Shown one piece after another: positions 37,050-46,250 of a stretch of DNA of 64,000 bases; within the stretch, counting starts at the first letter, position 1, and the number at the start of each line of letters is the position of its first letter. The notes beneath the pieces were generated by a model, which saw only the letters and a program-made list of their open reading frames with translations, was not told the DNA's origin and did not search any database. Source of the DNA: Gordonia sputi NBRC 100414 (lineage in GTDB: Bacteria > Actinomycetota > Actinomycetes > Mycobacteriales > Mycobacteriaceae); the NCBI RefSeq assembly GCF_000248055.1, contig NZ_BAFC01000113.1, positions 1 to 64,000 of the forward strand. The letters run 5' to 3'. The translations under genes were made by a program, and so were the position numbers.

Positions 37050-37774
37050 CGACGCTGCGACTGCTCGAGATCAGGCACGCCGAGTGCGAATCACTCGGCA
37101 CGTACGCGGGCGGTCTTCCACACGACGCCGAGGTCACCACGTTGCGAGCCGAGCGCGACACGTTTCCCGACGACCCTGCGTCGTTCGACGCCATCGCAGT
37201 GATGGGCGGCGGAATGGGAGCCAACGACGGCCCGACCCATCCGTGGATCGACGACGAGATCGAGTTCCTGCGACGGGCACTGGCCGAGGATGTACCGATC
37301 TGGGGAGTCTGCCTCGGATCTCAGTTGCTCGCGAGCGCGGCCGATGCGAAGGTCAGCACGGGACCTGCCCCCGAGATCGGTATCTCGAAGGTCACCTGGA
37401 CCCCGGACGGCGTCGTCGACCCTGTCTGGAAAGACCTGTCGGACAAGACATTCGACTGCATGCAGTGGCACTACGACACATTCGAACTACCCGAAGGCGC
37501 GACGCTGCTCGCGTCGTCGGAGGCGTACCCGAACCAGGCGTTCCGTCTCGGCGCGAGTTACGGCCTGCAGTTCCATCTCGAAGTCGACTCCCCGCTGTTC
37601 GCCACCTGGCTCGACGACCCCGACTACCGCACCGAACTCGTCGATGCGCTGGGTCCAAGTGGCCCCGATCAGGTCAGCGCCGACCTCGCCGACGTCGAGT
37701 CGACGACCCGCGCGATGGCTGCGGCAGCGATGTCGCGGTGGTTCGACGTCGTCGTCGCGCGACAAACACGCTAG
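37046..37774 (+). CDS. class I glutamine amidotransferase-like protein
   Basis: A 242-residue protein with the triad of the class I GATase fold: Cys in GVCLGSQLLA (near residue 92) and His-Glu in LQFHLEVD (near 176). It resembles GMP synthase-type amidotransferases without a synthetase partner. Given neighbours typical of putrescine use, a PuuD-like gamma-glutamyl hydrolase role is possible but not shown. Start: GTG overlapping the Usp stop (GTGA) with AGGAG just upstream. Confidence 0.85.
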   Translation: MTTLRLLEIRHAECESLGTYAGGLPHDAEVTTLRAERDTFPDDPASFDAIAVMGGGMGANDGPTHPWIDDEIEFLRRALAEDVPIWGVCLGSQLLASAADAKVSTGPAPEIGISKVTWTPDGVVDPVWKDLSDKTFDCMQWHYDTFELPEGATLLASSEAYPNQAFRLGASYGLQFHLEVDSPLFATWLDDPDYRTELVDALGPSGPDQVSADLADVESTTRAMAAAAMSRWFDVVVARQTR

Positions 37775-37780
37775 GCCCGC

Positions 37781-38398
37781 TCACACATCGGACACCTGCG
37801 CCACGCGGGCAACGTGGAGTTCCACGGCGTCAGCGAGCAGGCTGTCACTGGTGGCGGCGCCGATGTGCCCACGTTGTTCGAGCGCGAGAACCCCGTTGAT
37901 GGCCGCCCATGCGAGCAGTACCGACGAACGAGCGGAGGGGTCGTCGGAGTCGATCGCATCAATCACGTCGTCGGCTACGCCCGTGAGTGCCCGCGCGATC
38001 TCCGACCGCGCCTGGTCGACGACATCCCCGTGCACCTCGGACACGTCGGCGAGACCCAGCATCCGGAAGGCGAGCGGCTCGTCCCGATGGAAGCGCACAT
38101 ACTCCTCGAACGCCGCGCGAGCCGTCGGCGCCCCACCACCGGTTCCCTCGACGCTGCGCCGCATCCGTTCGGCGTGGTCGCGCGCCAGTCGACACGCGAC
38201 CACCGCGTAGACCTCTGCCTTGCCGTCGGGGAAATTCCCATACAGCGATGTCAGCGCGACGTCGGCGTTCGCAGCGATCGCATCGACCGACGTGCCACGA
38301 AATCCGTTGCGTGAGAACAACTCGGCGGCGGCGTCGAGCACAGCGGCCCGCGTCCGCCGTCGTCGTCGATCGCGGGGCTCGTCAAGCAGTGAGGACAT
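37781..38398 (-). CDS. TetR family transcriptional regulator
   Basis: A 205-residue repressor. The helix-turn-helix is in residues ~16-62 (AAELFSRNGFRGTSVDAIAANADVALTSLYGNF). The C-terminal ligand domain has no known signature. It is divergent from the thioesterase gene, and two related inverted repeats lie between them, so it probably controls that gene and itself. Confidence 0.9.
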   Translation of the reverse strand: MSSLLDEPRDRRRRRTRAAVLDAAAELFSRNGFRGTSVDAIAANADVALTSLYGNFPDGKAEVYAVVACRLARDHAERMRRSVEGTGGGAPTARAAFEEYVRFHRDEPLAFRMLGLADVSEVHGDVVDQARSEIARALTGVADDVIDAIDSDDPSARSSVLLAWAAINGVLALEQRGHIGAATSDSLLADAVELHVARVAQVSDV

Positions 38399-38407
38399 GT
38401 GCTAATT

Positions 38408-38438
38408 GTAGTCTGACTACGTTTTCATAGTCCAACTA
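38408..38438. promoter_or_regulatory. likely TetR operator pair
   Basis: GTAGTCTGACTAC (38408-38420) is a perfect 6-1-6 palindrome; TAGTCCAACTA (38428-38438) is an imperfect second copy, centres 19 bases apart. They fill the 53-base gap between the divergent tetR and thioesterase starts, as expected for operators of the adjacent regulator. Confidence 0.7.
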
Positions 38439-38451
38439 CAGAAGGATCGAC

Positions 38452-38898
38452 ATGTCTCCCACGGTCTCCACCTCCGACCTGCCAACACCCACCGACGGCT
38501 CCGAGGTGATATCACTACTCATCCCCCGCTCGCCCTTCGTGGCAGAACTCGGGCTACGACTGACCGACATCACCGACGGCCACGCCGAACTGGTCATGCC
38601 CTACCGGCCGGAGCTGACGACCATCGGCGAGATGGTCCACGGCGGCGCGATCAGCGCATGTGCGGACATCGGAATCATGGCGGCCGCCTGGGCAGGCCGA
38701 CCCATTTCCGATCGGCTTCGTGGAGTCACCACCGCGATGTCGGTGAACTTCATCAGCCCACTGATCGCCGACGATCTGCGCATCGTCGCCGACCGCCTCC
38801 ACAACGGAAATCGGCTGTGCCACTGCACTGTTGATCTGATCTCCGCAACTGCGGGCACACTTGTCGCCCGCGCGACGGGCACCTATCAGATCGGCTGA
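38452..38898 (+). CDS. PaaI family hotdog thioesterase
   Basis: A 148-residue hotdog-fold protein. GEMVHGGAISACADIG carries the HGG motif with the helix-borne acid typical of PaaI-type enzymes, which hydrolyse acyl-CoA (often aromatic) thioesters. GAAGGA precedes the ATG by 7 bases. Probably regulated by the divergent TetR. Confidence 0.88.
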   Translation: MSPTVSTSDLPTPTDGSEVISLLIPRSPFVAELGLRLTDITDGHAELVMPYRPELTTIGEMVHGGAISACADIGIMAAAWAGRPISDRLRGVTTAMSVNFISPLIADDLRIVADRLHNGNRLCHCTVDLISATAGTLVARATGTYQIG

Positions 38899-38968
38899 CC
38901 AACAACTGCGGACACACTGCGCGCCAATAATTGTTGACACTGCTTACATCGACGCTTAGCGTCGAACC

Positions 38969-39897
38969 ATGCAGACGATCCTTGGCGCCAACGGGCAGAT
39001 CGGGACAGAGCTCGCTCGCGAGCTCCACCGCAACCACACCCGCGACATCCGCCTCGTCAGCAGACACCCCCGGCGGGTGAACGAGACCGACGAACTTGTC
39101 GCCGCCGACCTCATGGATGCCGCCCACACCGACGCCGCTGTCGCGGGAAGCGACATCGCATACCTGACCGTCGGACTGCCCGCCGATTCTCAGATGTGGG
39201 CGCAGCGTTTTCCGGTGATGATGCGCAACGCGATCGATGCCTGCGCTCACCACGGCACGAAGCTCGTGTTCTTCGACAACACCTATATGTATCCGATGAC
39301 GAGTGAGCCACAGACCGAGTACACCCCATTCCGCCCCGCAGGCAGCAAGGGCCGCACGCGCGCGCAGACCGCAACCATGTTGCTCGACGCGATGAACGCG
39401 GGAACCGTCGACGCCGTGATCTGTCGTGCCCCCGAGTTCTACGGTCCGGACCAGACCCAAAGCTTCACCAACGCATTGGTTTTCGATCGAATCGCGCAGC
39501 ACAAGCGGACGTTCGTCCCGATCCGCGACGACACCCTGCGGTCCCTGATCTGGACTCCCGACGCCAGCCGGGCGATGGCGCTGATCGGCAACACCGAGTC
39601 GGCCTACGGGCAGACCTGGCATCTCCCGATCGACAGCAACCGACGCACCTACGCACCTACGCACAGCTGATGGAGCTGACCTCACAGGCGAGCGGCCACC
39701 GGAACAAGTACACGGTGCTCGGCACACCCGTCTTCGCGCTCGGCAGACTCTTCAGCAAGAACGTCCGCGAACTGTGGGAGTTGTTGCCGCGCTACGGCGT
39801 CGACACCGTCTTCGTCTCCGACAAGTTCACCCGAGCCTTCCCCGACTTCGCCGTGACCACGTACGACGCAGGCGTCGCCCAACTCGTCACTTACTAG
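38969..39897 (+). pseudogene. NAD(P)-dependent epimerase/dehydratase-like protein, frame-shifted
   Basis: The first 225 codons code for an atypical short-chain dehydrogenase: ILGANGQIGTELAREL (NAD motif), AYLTVGLP, NTYMYPM and a proline/acid-rich middle. At 39647-39662 the 8-base unit ACCTACGC occurs twice in tandem; with one copy removed the text reads RRTYAQLMELTSQASG and continues in the frame that ends at 39897 with FVSDKFTRAFPDFAVTTY, as expected for this family. So a slipped-strand 8-base duplication (or a read error) broke a ~306-residue protein. Confidence 0.82.
39647..39662. repeat. 8-bp tandem duplication inside epimerase gene
   Basis: ACCTACGC at 39647-39654 is repeated exactly at 39655-39662. 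Loss of one copy restores the frame of the surrounding gene. Confidence 0.85.
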
Positions 39898-39915
39898 ACA
39901 ACGCGCGCGGCCACA

Positions 39916-41337
39916 TCAGCTGTCGAAGCCCAGCCCGACCTTGTCCATCACGGTCAACCACAGGCCGCGCTTGCCCTGACGCCGCTCGCTGCGAGCCAGT
40001 TCGCGGCGGGTCATGTTGATGCCGAACGCGCGCAAGGGTTCCGGCGGAAACGGAATCGGCTTGGAGCGCACCATGTTCAAACGCGTGCGCTCGGTGTCGG
40101 CACCGTCGACGAGGTCGAGTGCCGTTGCGGCAGCGAAGTGCGACGCACCGACGCCGAGACCGGTGAACCCCACCGCGGTGACGACGCGTCCACCGTACGA
40201 GCGGTCCCAGAACGCACAGAACCGCGAGCACGTATCGATGGCCCCACCCCACGCGTGACTTGCGCGGATACCCTCGAGTTGCGGAAACATCTGCAGCAGA
40301 TGCTCGCCGAGCAATGCGAACTCGCGCGGTTCCTGCTGGTGACGCGGAGAATCGTCGGATCTGTAGTGGTACAACGCATCCCAGCCGCCGAACAGAATTC
40401 GGTTGTCGGCGGTCAGACGGAAGTAGTGGAACCGCGGCCCCGCGTCGGCAAGTCCCTCCCTGCCCTTCCAGCCGATCGACGCGAGCTGCGCCTCCGACAG
40501 CGGTTCGGTCATGATCGCGTAGTCCCACACCGGCACCGTGTACAGCCGTAGACGACGAACCAGCGACGGGCTCGCCGACGTCGCGAGTACGGCTCGATCG
40601 GCGACGATCTCGCCGAGGCCGGTACCCAGTCGCAACCTGTCACCCTCGCTGCTGATTCCGGTCACTTCCGACTGCTCGAAGATCTGCACGCCGAGACGTT
40701 CCGCGGCGTCGGCAAGACCCCACGCCAGTCGCGCGGGGTCGAGCATGATGACGGCGGGATCGAACACCGCTCCCGCCACCATCGGCGAGTCGACACGTTC
40801 GCGCGCCTGCGCCTCCGTCAGCAGCGGCAGGTCTTCGCCGAGTTCTCTTGCCGACGCCGCGTACTCGGCCAATTCGTCTGCCTGCCAATCGAAATTGGCA
40901 AAGTCGAGTTCGCCGGTGCGCTCGGCGTCGGCAGCGATGCCGTGGCGGCGGATGGCCTCATCGATGGCGTCGAGCGTCTCGTGACCGAGGCGCAGCAGTG
41001 TCGGCAATTCGTCGGCAAAGCGTTCCATGCCATTACCGAGGCCATGGGTGAGGCTCGCCGAGCAGAAGCCGCCGTTGCGTCCGCTGGCGTGCTCGGCGAT
41101 CCGATCACGCTCGACCAGCACGATCCGACGTCCCGGATTGCGTTCTGCGGCTTGCACCGCGGTCCACAGTCCGGTGAAACCCCCACCGACGATGACGAGA
41201 TCGGCGGTCACCTCACCGAGCACGCGCGGACGCGGCGCAGGCCGATCCGCGCGATCGAGCCAATACGACGACGCGTGCGCGGTGGAGACCAGTGCTGCCC
41301 CGCGTGCTGTGGGCTCTGTGGCCCATGCCTCGCTCAT
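39916..41337 (-). CDS. FAD-dependent (DAO-type) oxidoreductase, gamma-glutamylputrescine oxidase-like
   Basis: A 473-residue flavoprotein. The FAD motif is VIVGGGFTGLWTAVQAA (near residue 42-58), followed by GRNGGFCSASL, and later GLGVGASHFAA; this layout is that of PuuB and related amine oxidases. Expected to oxidise a primary or secondary amine to aldehyde, which the next enzyme would then oxidise. The ATG at 41337 is preceded by GAGAGG and overlaps the stop of the aldehyde dehydrogenase upstream (TGATG); a longer start at 41379 is less likely. Confidence 0.85.
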   Translation of the reverse strand: MSEAWATEPTARGAALVSTAHASSYWLDRADRPAPRPRVLGEVTADLVIVGGGFTGLWTAVQAAERNPGRRIVLVERDRIAEHASGRNGGFCSASLTHGLGNGMERFADELPTLLRLGHETLDAIDEAIRRHGIAADAERTGELDFANFDWQADELAEYAASARELGEDLPLLTEAQARERVDSPMVAGAVFDPAVIMLDPARLAWGLADAAERLGVQIFEQSEVTGISSEGDRLRLGTGLGEIVADRAVLATSASPSLVRRLRLYTVPVWDYAIMTEPLSEAQLASIGWKGREGLADAGPRFHYFRLTADNRILFGGWDALYHYRSDDSPRHQQEPREFALLGEHLLQMFPQLEGIRASHAWGGAIDTCSRFCAFWDRSYGGRVVTAVGFTGLGVGASHFAAATALDLVDGADTERTRLNMVRSKPIPFPPEPLRAFGINMTRRELARSERRQGKRGLWLTVMDKVGLGFDS

Positions 41338-42836
41338 CAGCAAACCTCTCCCGGATTCGTGAACACCGTTCGATGCCAAGGCTTTCGGGCAACACCGGTG
41401 ATATCACTCATCACGTGTTTGACGGTCAGGTACTCGTCGAGCGAGTAGGTCGACATGTCCTTGCCAAAGCCCGACGCGCCGACACCGCCGTGCGGCATCT
41501 CGCTGATGATCGGGATGTGGTCGTTGATCCACACGCAGCCCGCCTTGATCTCACGGCTCGCCCGCTGCGCGCGGTAGACGTCGCGCGTCCACGCCGATGC
41601 GGCGAGTCCGTAGACCGTGTCGTTCGCGCGGCGCAGCGCGTCGTCGTCGTCGGCGAAGGACGAGACGGTCAGCACCGGGCCGAAGACCTCGTCGCGGTAG
41701 ATCTCGGAGTCCTCCGCGACGTCGGCGATCAACGTGGGCGGGTAGAAGCTGCCGGGGCCGTCGGGCAGCACCCCGCCGGTCACCACACGCGCGCCGGCGG
41801 CGCGGGCACGTTCTACCATTGCCGAGACCTTGTCGCGGTGTGCGTGGGAGATGAGTGAGCCCATGTCGGTGTCGGGGTCGCGCGGATCGCCGACCCGCAC
41901 CGACGACATGACATCGGCGACGCCGGCCACGAATTCGTCGTAGAGCGACGGCGCGACGATCGCCCGCGTGGCGGCCGTGCAGTCCTGTCCGGCGTTGATG
42001 AGCGCTCCCGCGACGGCACCCTGGATCGCCGCGTCGAGGTCGGCATCGTCGAAGACGACGAACGGCGCCTTGCCACCGAGTTCGAGTTGTACGCGCGTGC
42101 CATTCGCCGCGGCCTGCGACATCACCATGCGCCCGACCGCCGTCGAACCGGTGAAGGTCACGATGTCGACGTCGGGGTGTCCGGCGATGGCGGCGCCGAC
42201 ATCCGCGCCAGTGCCGACCAGGACGTTGAAGACGCCATCGGGCAGACCCGCTTCCGTCGCCAGGCGAGCGAGTGTCAGCGTCGTCAACGGAGTGATCTCC
42301 GCGGGTTTGAGTACTACGGAGCACCCGGCGGCCAACGCGGGCAACACTTTCCACACGGCCATCTGCAGGGGGTAGTTCCACGGAGTGATCGATCCGACGA
42401 CCCCGACGGGTTCGCGTCGAATCGACGACGTGTGGTCGCCGGAGTACTCCGCACTCGCCTTGCCGTCGAGATTGCGTGCAACGCCCGCGAAGAAGTCGAC
42501 GTTGTCGATACTGCCCGGCACGTCGAATTCCGTTGCTAGGCGGATCGCCTTGCCGGTGTGTGAGACCTCTTCGCTCGCCAACAGATCGGCGTTGGCGTCG
42601 AGCAGACGCGCGAAGGTGTGCAGTACCGCCGACCTCTCCGCCGGCGTGGCTCCACCCCAATCGTGTTGTGCGCGCGCGGCATGTGCGACCGCAGAGGTAA
42701 CGTCGGAGGCGGAGGCGAGCACCAGGTGCGCTACCGGAGTATCAGTGGCGGGATCGATCACTGTGTGATCGAGTCCCGATCCGCTGCAGGGAGCACCGTC
42801 GACCCAACCACTGGGAACTGTCGTGATGGTTGACAC
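41337..42836 (-). CDS. aldehyde dehydrogenase, gamma-aminobutyraldehyde type
   Basis: A 499-residue NAD-dependent aldehyde dehydrogenase. Seen: TPWNYPLQMAVWKVLPALAAGC, FTGSTAVG for NAD, catalytic Glu in ELGGKAPFVVF, catalytic Cys in GQDCTAATR, and EVFGPVL. It resembles PatD/PuuC enzymes that make GABA from aminobutyraldehyde. GTG start at 42836. Transcribed with the FAD oxidase and divergent from the Lrp gene, giving an oxidase-dehydrogenase pair for amine breakdown. Confidence 0.88.
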   Translation of the reverse strand: MSTITTVPSGWVDGAPCSGSGLDHTVIDPATDTPVAHLVLASASDVTSAVAHAARAQHDWGGATPAERSAVLHTFARLLDANADLLASEEVSHTGKAIRLATEFDVPGSIDNVDFFAGVARNLDGKASAEYSGDHTSSIRREPVGVVGSITPWNYPLQMAVWKVLPALAAGCSVVLKPAEITPLTTLTLARLATEAGLPDGVFNVLVGTGADVGAAIAGHPDVDIVTFTGSTAVGRMVMSQAAANGTRVQLELGGKAPFVVFDDADLDAAIQGAVAGALINAGQDCTAATRAIVAPSLYDEFVAGVADVMSSVRVGDPRDPDTDMGSLISHAHRDKVSAMVERARAAGARVVTGGVLPDGPGSFYPPTLIADVAEDSEIYRDEVFGPVLTVSSFADDDDALRRANDTVYGLAASAWTRDVYRAQRASREIKAGCVWINDHIPIISEMPHGGVGASGFGKDMSTYSLDEYLTVKHVMSDITGVARKPWHRTVFTNPGEVC

Positions 42837-42958
42837 GACAGATCACGATACCGCCAAAACAACGGATTCACGACTCGAAGCATCACTTTTCAACTGAAAC
42901 CGTGGTTTCGGTTGCCAATATCTGCAGAATCCGCCACCATCGACATGTGGGCGAACCA

Positions 42959-43411
42959 ATGTCGACACACCTCGACGCCATCGCGAAGAAGATCATCGAA
43001 GAACTCCAGGCCGACGGCCGGAGTTCCTACGCGGCGATCGGCAAGTCCGTTGGCCTGTCGGAAGCTGCTGTGCGCAACCGCGTTCAGAAGCTCAGCGAGA
43101 GCGGCCTGCTGCAGATCGTCGCGGTAACCGATCCGCTCAAGCTCGGCTTCTCCCGCCAGGCGATGGTCGGCATCCGCTGCACCGGCGATACGGAGCGATT
43201 GGCCCGGCAACTCGCCGAGCATCCCGAGATCGACTACGTGGTGCTGACCGCCGGTACCTACGACATCATGATCGAGGTTGTCTGCGAGGACGACGATCAC
43301 CTCCTCGACATCATCAATCGTAGGGTTCGAACACACCCAGAGGTGAACTCGACCGAGACCCTCGTTTATCTGAAACTAGTGAAACAGCAATACAATTGGG
43401 GTACACGATGA
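42959..43411 (+). CDS. Lrp/AsnC family transcriptional regulator
   Basis: A 150-residue regulator with an N-terminal winged helix (residues ~5-55, SSYAAIGKSVGLSEAAVRNRVQKL) and a C-terminal RAM effector domain (VGIRCTGDTERLARQLAEH, VLTAGTYDIMIEV). It lies between and can control the divergent aldehyde dehydrogenase/oxidase genes and the aminotransferase, with which it overlaps (ATGA). Likely ligand: an amino acid or amine of this pathway. Confidence 0.9.
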   Translation: MSTHLDAIAKKIIEELQADGRSSYAAIGKSVGLSEAAVRNRVQKLSESGLLQIVAVTDPLKLGFSRQAMVGIRCTGDTERLARQLAEHPEIDYVVLTAGTYDIMIEVVCEDDDHLLDIINRRVRTHPEVNSTETLVYLKLVKQQYNWGTR

Positions 43412-44781
43412 CCGCATCCGTAACCGAATCCCTCGGGCAGCGAAGCGCTGCGCACCTGTGGGGACACTTCTCCCGTCACGGCGACGAGATCACGCCACCG
43501 GTGATCACACGAGGTGAGGGCGCACGCATCTTCGACGATCGCGGTCGCAGCTACCTCGACGGACTCGCGGGACTCTTCGTCGTCCAGGTCGGGCACGGAC
43601 GTGACGAGCTCGCCCAAGCGGCGGCAAAGCAGGCCAAAGAACTGGCGTTCTTTCCGCTGTGGTCCTACGCCACTCCTCCCGCCATCGAGCTCGCCGAGCG
43701 ACTCGCGGCCAACGCGCCGGGCGACCTCAACCGCGTCTTCTTCACCAGCGGTGGCGGCGAGGCCGTCGAAAGCGCGTGGAAACTCGCCAAGCAGTACTTC
43801 AAGCTGACCGGAAAACCGATGAAGCACAAGGTGATCTCGCGTTCGATCGCCTACCACGGCACCCCGCAGGGCGCGCTGGCCATCACCGGCATCCCCGACC
43901 TCAAGAAGATGTTCGAACCGCTGACTCCCGGAGGGTTCCGCGCACCGAACACCAACATCTACCGCGCTCCCGACGAGGAACTTGCTGCCGACCCCAAGAA
44001 GTTCGGCCGCTGGGCAGCCGACCGCATTGCCGAGGCCATCGAGTTCGAGGGCCCCGACACCGTCGCAGCTGTGTTCCTCGAACCGGTCCAGAACGCGGGC
44101 GGATGTTTCCCGCCACCGCCCGGCTACTTCGAACGTGTCCGCGAGATCTGCGACGAGTACGACGTCCTGCTGGTCTCCGATGAGGTGATCTGCGCGTTCG
44201 GCCGCATCGGGTCGATGTTCGCCTGCGAGGACTTCGGCTATCAGCCCGACATCATCACCTGTGCCAAGGGCATGACATCGGGCTATTCGCCGATCGGCGC
44301 GATGATCGCCAGCGAGCGACTCTTCGAGCCGTTCAACGACAATACGACGACCTTCGCGCACGGCTACACGTTCGGCGGTCACCCCGTGTCGGCGGCGGTC
44401 GCGCTGGCCAACCTCGACATCTTCGAACGCGAGGGACTCAACGACCACGTGAAGACCACCGCGCCCGCGTTCCGATCGACGCTCGAGAAGCTCCACGACC
44501 TACCGATCGTCGGCGACGTGCGTGGCGAAGGATTCTTCTACGGCATCGAGCTGGTCAAGGACAAGGCCACCAAGGAGACGTTCACCGAGGCAGAGTCCGA
44601 GCGCATCCTGCGTGGATTCCTCTCAACCGCGCTGTTCGACGCCGGTCTCTATTGTCGCGCCGACGACCGCGGCGACCCGGTCATCCAGCTCGCGCCGCCG
44701 CTCATCTGCGGCCAGGCAGAGTTCGACGAAATCGAGCAGATCCTGCGTGGCGTTCTCACCGAGGCGTACACACTCCTCTGA
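43408..44781 (+). CDS. class III PLP-dependent aminotransferase
   Basis: A 457-residue fold-type I aminotransferase of the omega-amino acid/diamine group. PLP loops: TSGGGEAVESAWKLAKQY, the aspartate of LLVSDEVICAFGR, and the Schiff-base lysine in CAKGMTSGYSPIGA. Homologue of Rv3329, which also precedes dacB1. It may convert putrescine, GABA or a related amine. ATG 43408 is chosen over TTG 43396, with TTGGGG 6 bases upstream. Confidence 0.9.
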   Translation: MTASVTESLGQRSAAHLWGHFSRHGDEITPPVITRGEGARIFDDRGRSYLDGLAGLFVVQVGHGRDELAQAAAKQAKELAFFPLWSYATPPAIELAERLAANAPGDLNRVFFTSGGGEAVESAWKLAKQYFKLTGKPMKHKVISRSIAYHGTPQGALAITGIPDLKKMFEPLTPGGFRAPNTNIYRAPDEELAADPKKFGRWAADRIAEAIEFEGPDTVAAVFLEPVQNAGGCFPPPPGYFERVREICDEYDVLLVSDEVICAFGRIGSMFACEDFGYQPDIITCAKGMTSGYSPIGAMIASERLFEPFNDNTTTFAHGYTFGGHPVSAAVALANLDIFEREGLNDHVKTTAPAFRSTLEKLHDLPIVGDVRGEGFFYGIELVKDKATKETFTEAESERILRGFLSTALFDAGLYCRADDRGDPVIQLAPPLICGQAEFDEIEQILRGVLTEAYTLL

Positions 44782-44807
44782 GGTTCTCCAGGACTGAGCA
44801 ACGACGG

Positions 44808-44841
44808 GCGCGTCGGCGGACAAGCAGTTCCGCCGGCGCGC
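44808..44841 (+). terminator. GC-rich hairpin after aminotransferase
   Basis: GCGCGTCGGCGG (44808-44819) pairs with CCGCCGGCGCGC (44830-44841) with one G-T wobble; 10-base loop; no T-tract. Possible terminator ahead of dacB1. Confidence 0.5.
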
Positions 44842-44880
44842 TACCGCTATGACGTGAGGCGCTGTAGCCTCCTGTGCGAT

Positions 44881-46245
44881 ATGCGTCCTACTCGCGCCAC
44901 CGCGCCCTTCGCCACAGACTTCGTCGTCCGCCGCGTGGTCGCACTGATCGTCGCTGTGGTGAGGATTGCAGCTGCGGTCGGGATCGTCGCTGTGGGCGCG
45001 ATCGGTCCGGGCCTGGTCGCATCGCCCGCGTGGGCGGCCCCGACGCAGGCACAGTCGCAGGACACCTCGCCTGACACCGACCACTGCCCGCATCGGGTCT
45101 CGCCGCCTCCCGCTGTCGACGAGTCGGAAGTCGTGGCTCCCGGCTCGACGACACCAACCCCACTGCCGGTGCATTCCCCACCGGTCGGCGGCGAAGCGTT
45201 GGGCGGGTGCGGCGTCGTCGCAGACTCGTCGGCGGGTCGTGTGCCGGAGCGGCTGACGTCGGCGGCCTGGCTGGTCGCCGATCTCGACAGCGGCGCCGTG
45301 ATCGCGGCCAAAGACCCGCACGGTCGGTACCGCCCAGCGTCGACCATCAAGATCCTGCTCGCGCTCACCGCATTGCGCTCGGGGATCTCGCTCGACAAAC
45401 CGGTCACCGCGACGGCAGACGATTGGAGCGCCGAGGGCGACTCGTGCGGGATGGGTCCGGGCGGCAAATACACCATGCGCGACATGATGATCGGGCTCCT
45501 CATGGTGTCCGGAAACGACTGCGCCCACGTCATCGCGCGAGACCTCGGCGGCATCGACGCCACGCTGACCAAGATGAACCAGCTCGCGCACTCGCTGCAG
45601 GCGTATGACACCAGGGCGTCGACCCCGTCTGGTCTCGACTCCGCCGGAATGTCGACATCCCCATATGACCTCGCGGTGATCTTCCGTGCCGCCATGCAGA
45701 ACTCGACGTTCCGCGACATCATCGCCATGCCGAACCACCCGTTTCCCGGGTACCCGAAACGACCCGACGTCCCCGGCGACGTCGACCACCCCGGCTACCT
45801 GATGCAGACGTCGAATCATCTTCTGCTGGAAGGCGATCCGGGCGTCCTCGGCGGCAAGACCGGCTATACCGACGACGCGCAGAAAACGTTCGTCGGGGCC
45901 GTCAAGAAGGACGGTCGTACCGTTCTGGTGGTTCAGATGTACGGCTTGTCGACTGCCGACGACAACTACTGGGATCAGGCACGCTCGCTCGTCGCCTACG
46001 GTGCGCACGCTCCACGCGAGGCGAAGGTGGGCGAACTCGCATCGACCTCAGGCGAACGCGCGAATACCTCCGACGACGCGCGCGTCGCGGTTCCGACGAC
46101 CGAAGCCGAAGCGTCGACTCCCCAGGGCGCGGCTCTTCAAGAGTCGACATCTGGATGGTCGGTGCGCATCCTCGTCGGACTCGTGGGGCTGCTGGCGGCG
46201 CTGCTCCTGCTCCTGCTTGCGCTTCGCTTGATCCGACGCCGCTGA
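44881..46245 (+). CDS. dacB1: D-alanyl-D-alanine carboxypeptidase (PBP type)
   Basis: A 454-residue secreted, membrane-anchored serine carboxypeptidase that trims cell-wall stem peptides. After an N-terminal signal segment and a Pro-rich stretch come the penicillin-binding motifs: SxxK as STIK (near residue 150), SGN (near 207) and KTG in GGKTGYT (near 325). A C-terminal helix (ILVGLVGLLAALLLLLLAL) and RRR tail anchor it. ATG 44881 is used; a GTG at 44854 is also possible. TAGCCT eleven bases before the ATG could be a promoter -10 of a nearly leaderless mRNA. Confidence 0.9.
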   Translation: MRPTRATAPFATDFVVRRVVALIVAVVRIAAAVGIVAVGAIGPGLVASPAWAAPTQAQSQDTSPDTDHCPHRVSPPPAVDESEVVAPGSTTPTPLPVHSPPVGGEALGGCGVVADSSAGRVPERLTSAAWLVADLDSGAVIAAKDPHGRYRPASTIKILLALTALRSGISLDKPVTATADDWSAEGDSCGMGPGGKYTMRDMMIGLLMVSGNDCAHVIARDLGGIDATLTKMNQLAHSLQAYDTRASTPSGLDSAGMSTSPYDLAVIFRAAMQNSTFRDIIAMPNHPFPGYPKRPDVPGDVDHPGYLMQTSNHLLLEGDPGVLGGKTGYTDDAQKTFVGAVKKDGRTVLVVQMYGLSTADDNYWDQARSLVAYGAHAPREAKVGELASTSGERANTSDDARVAVPTTEAEASTPQGAALQESTSGWSVRILVGLVGLLAALLLLLLALRLIRRR

Positions 46246-46250
46246 TCGGG

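Noticed and set aside
39670..39897. Separate 75-residue gene downstream of the epimerase-like frame
   Set aside because: Its product is the expected C-terminus of the same family and joins the upstream frame once the 8-base duplication is removed.
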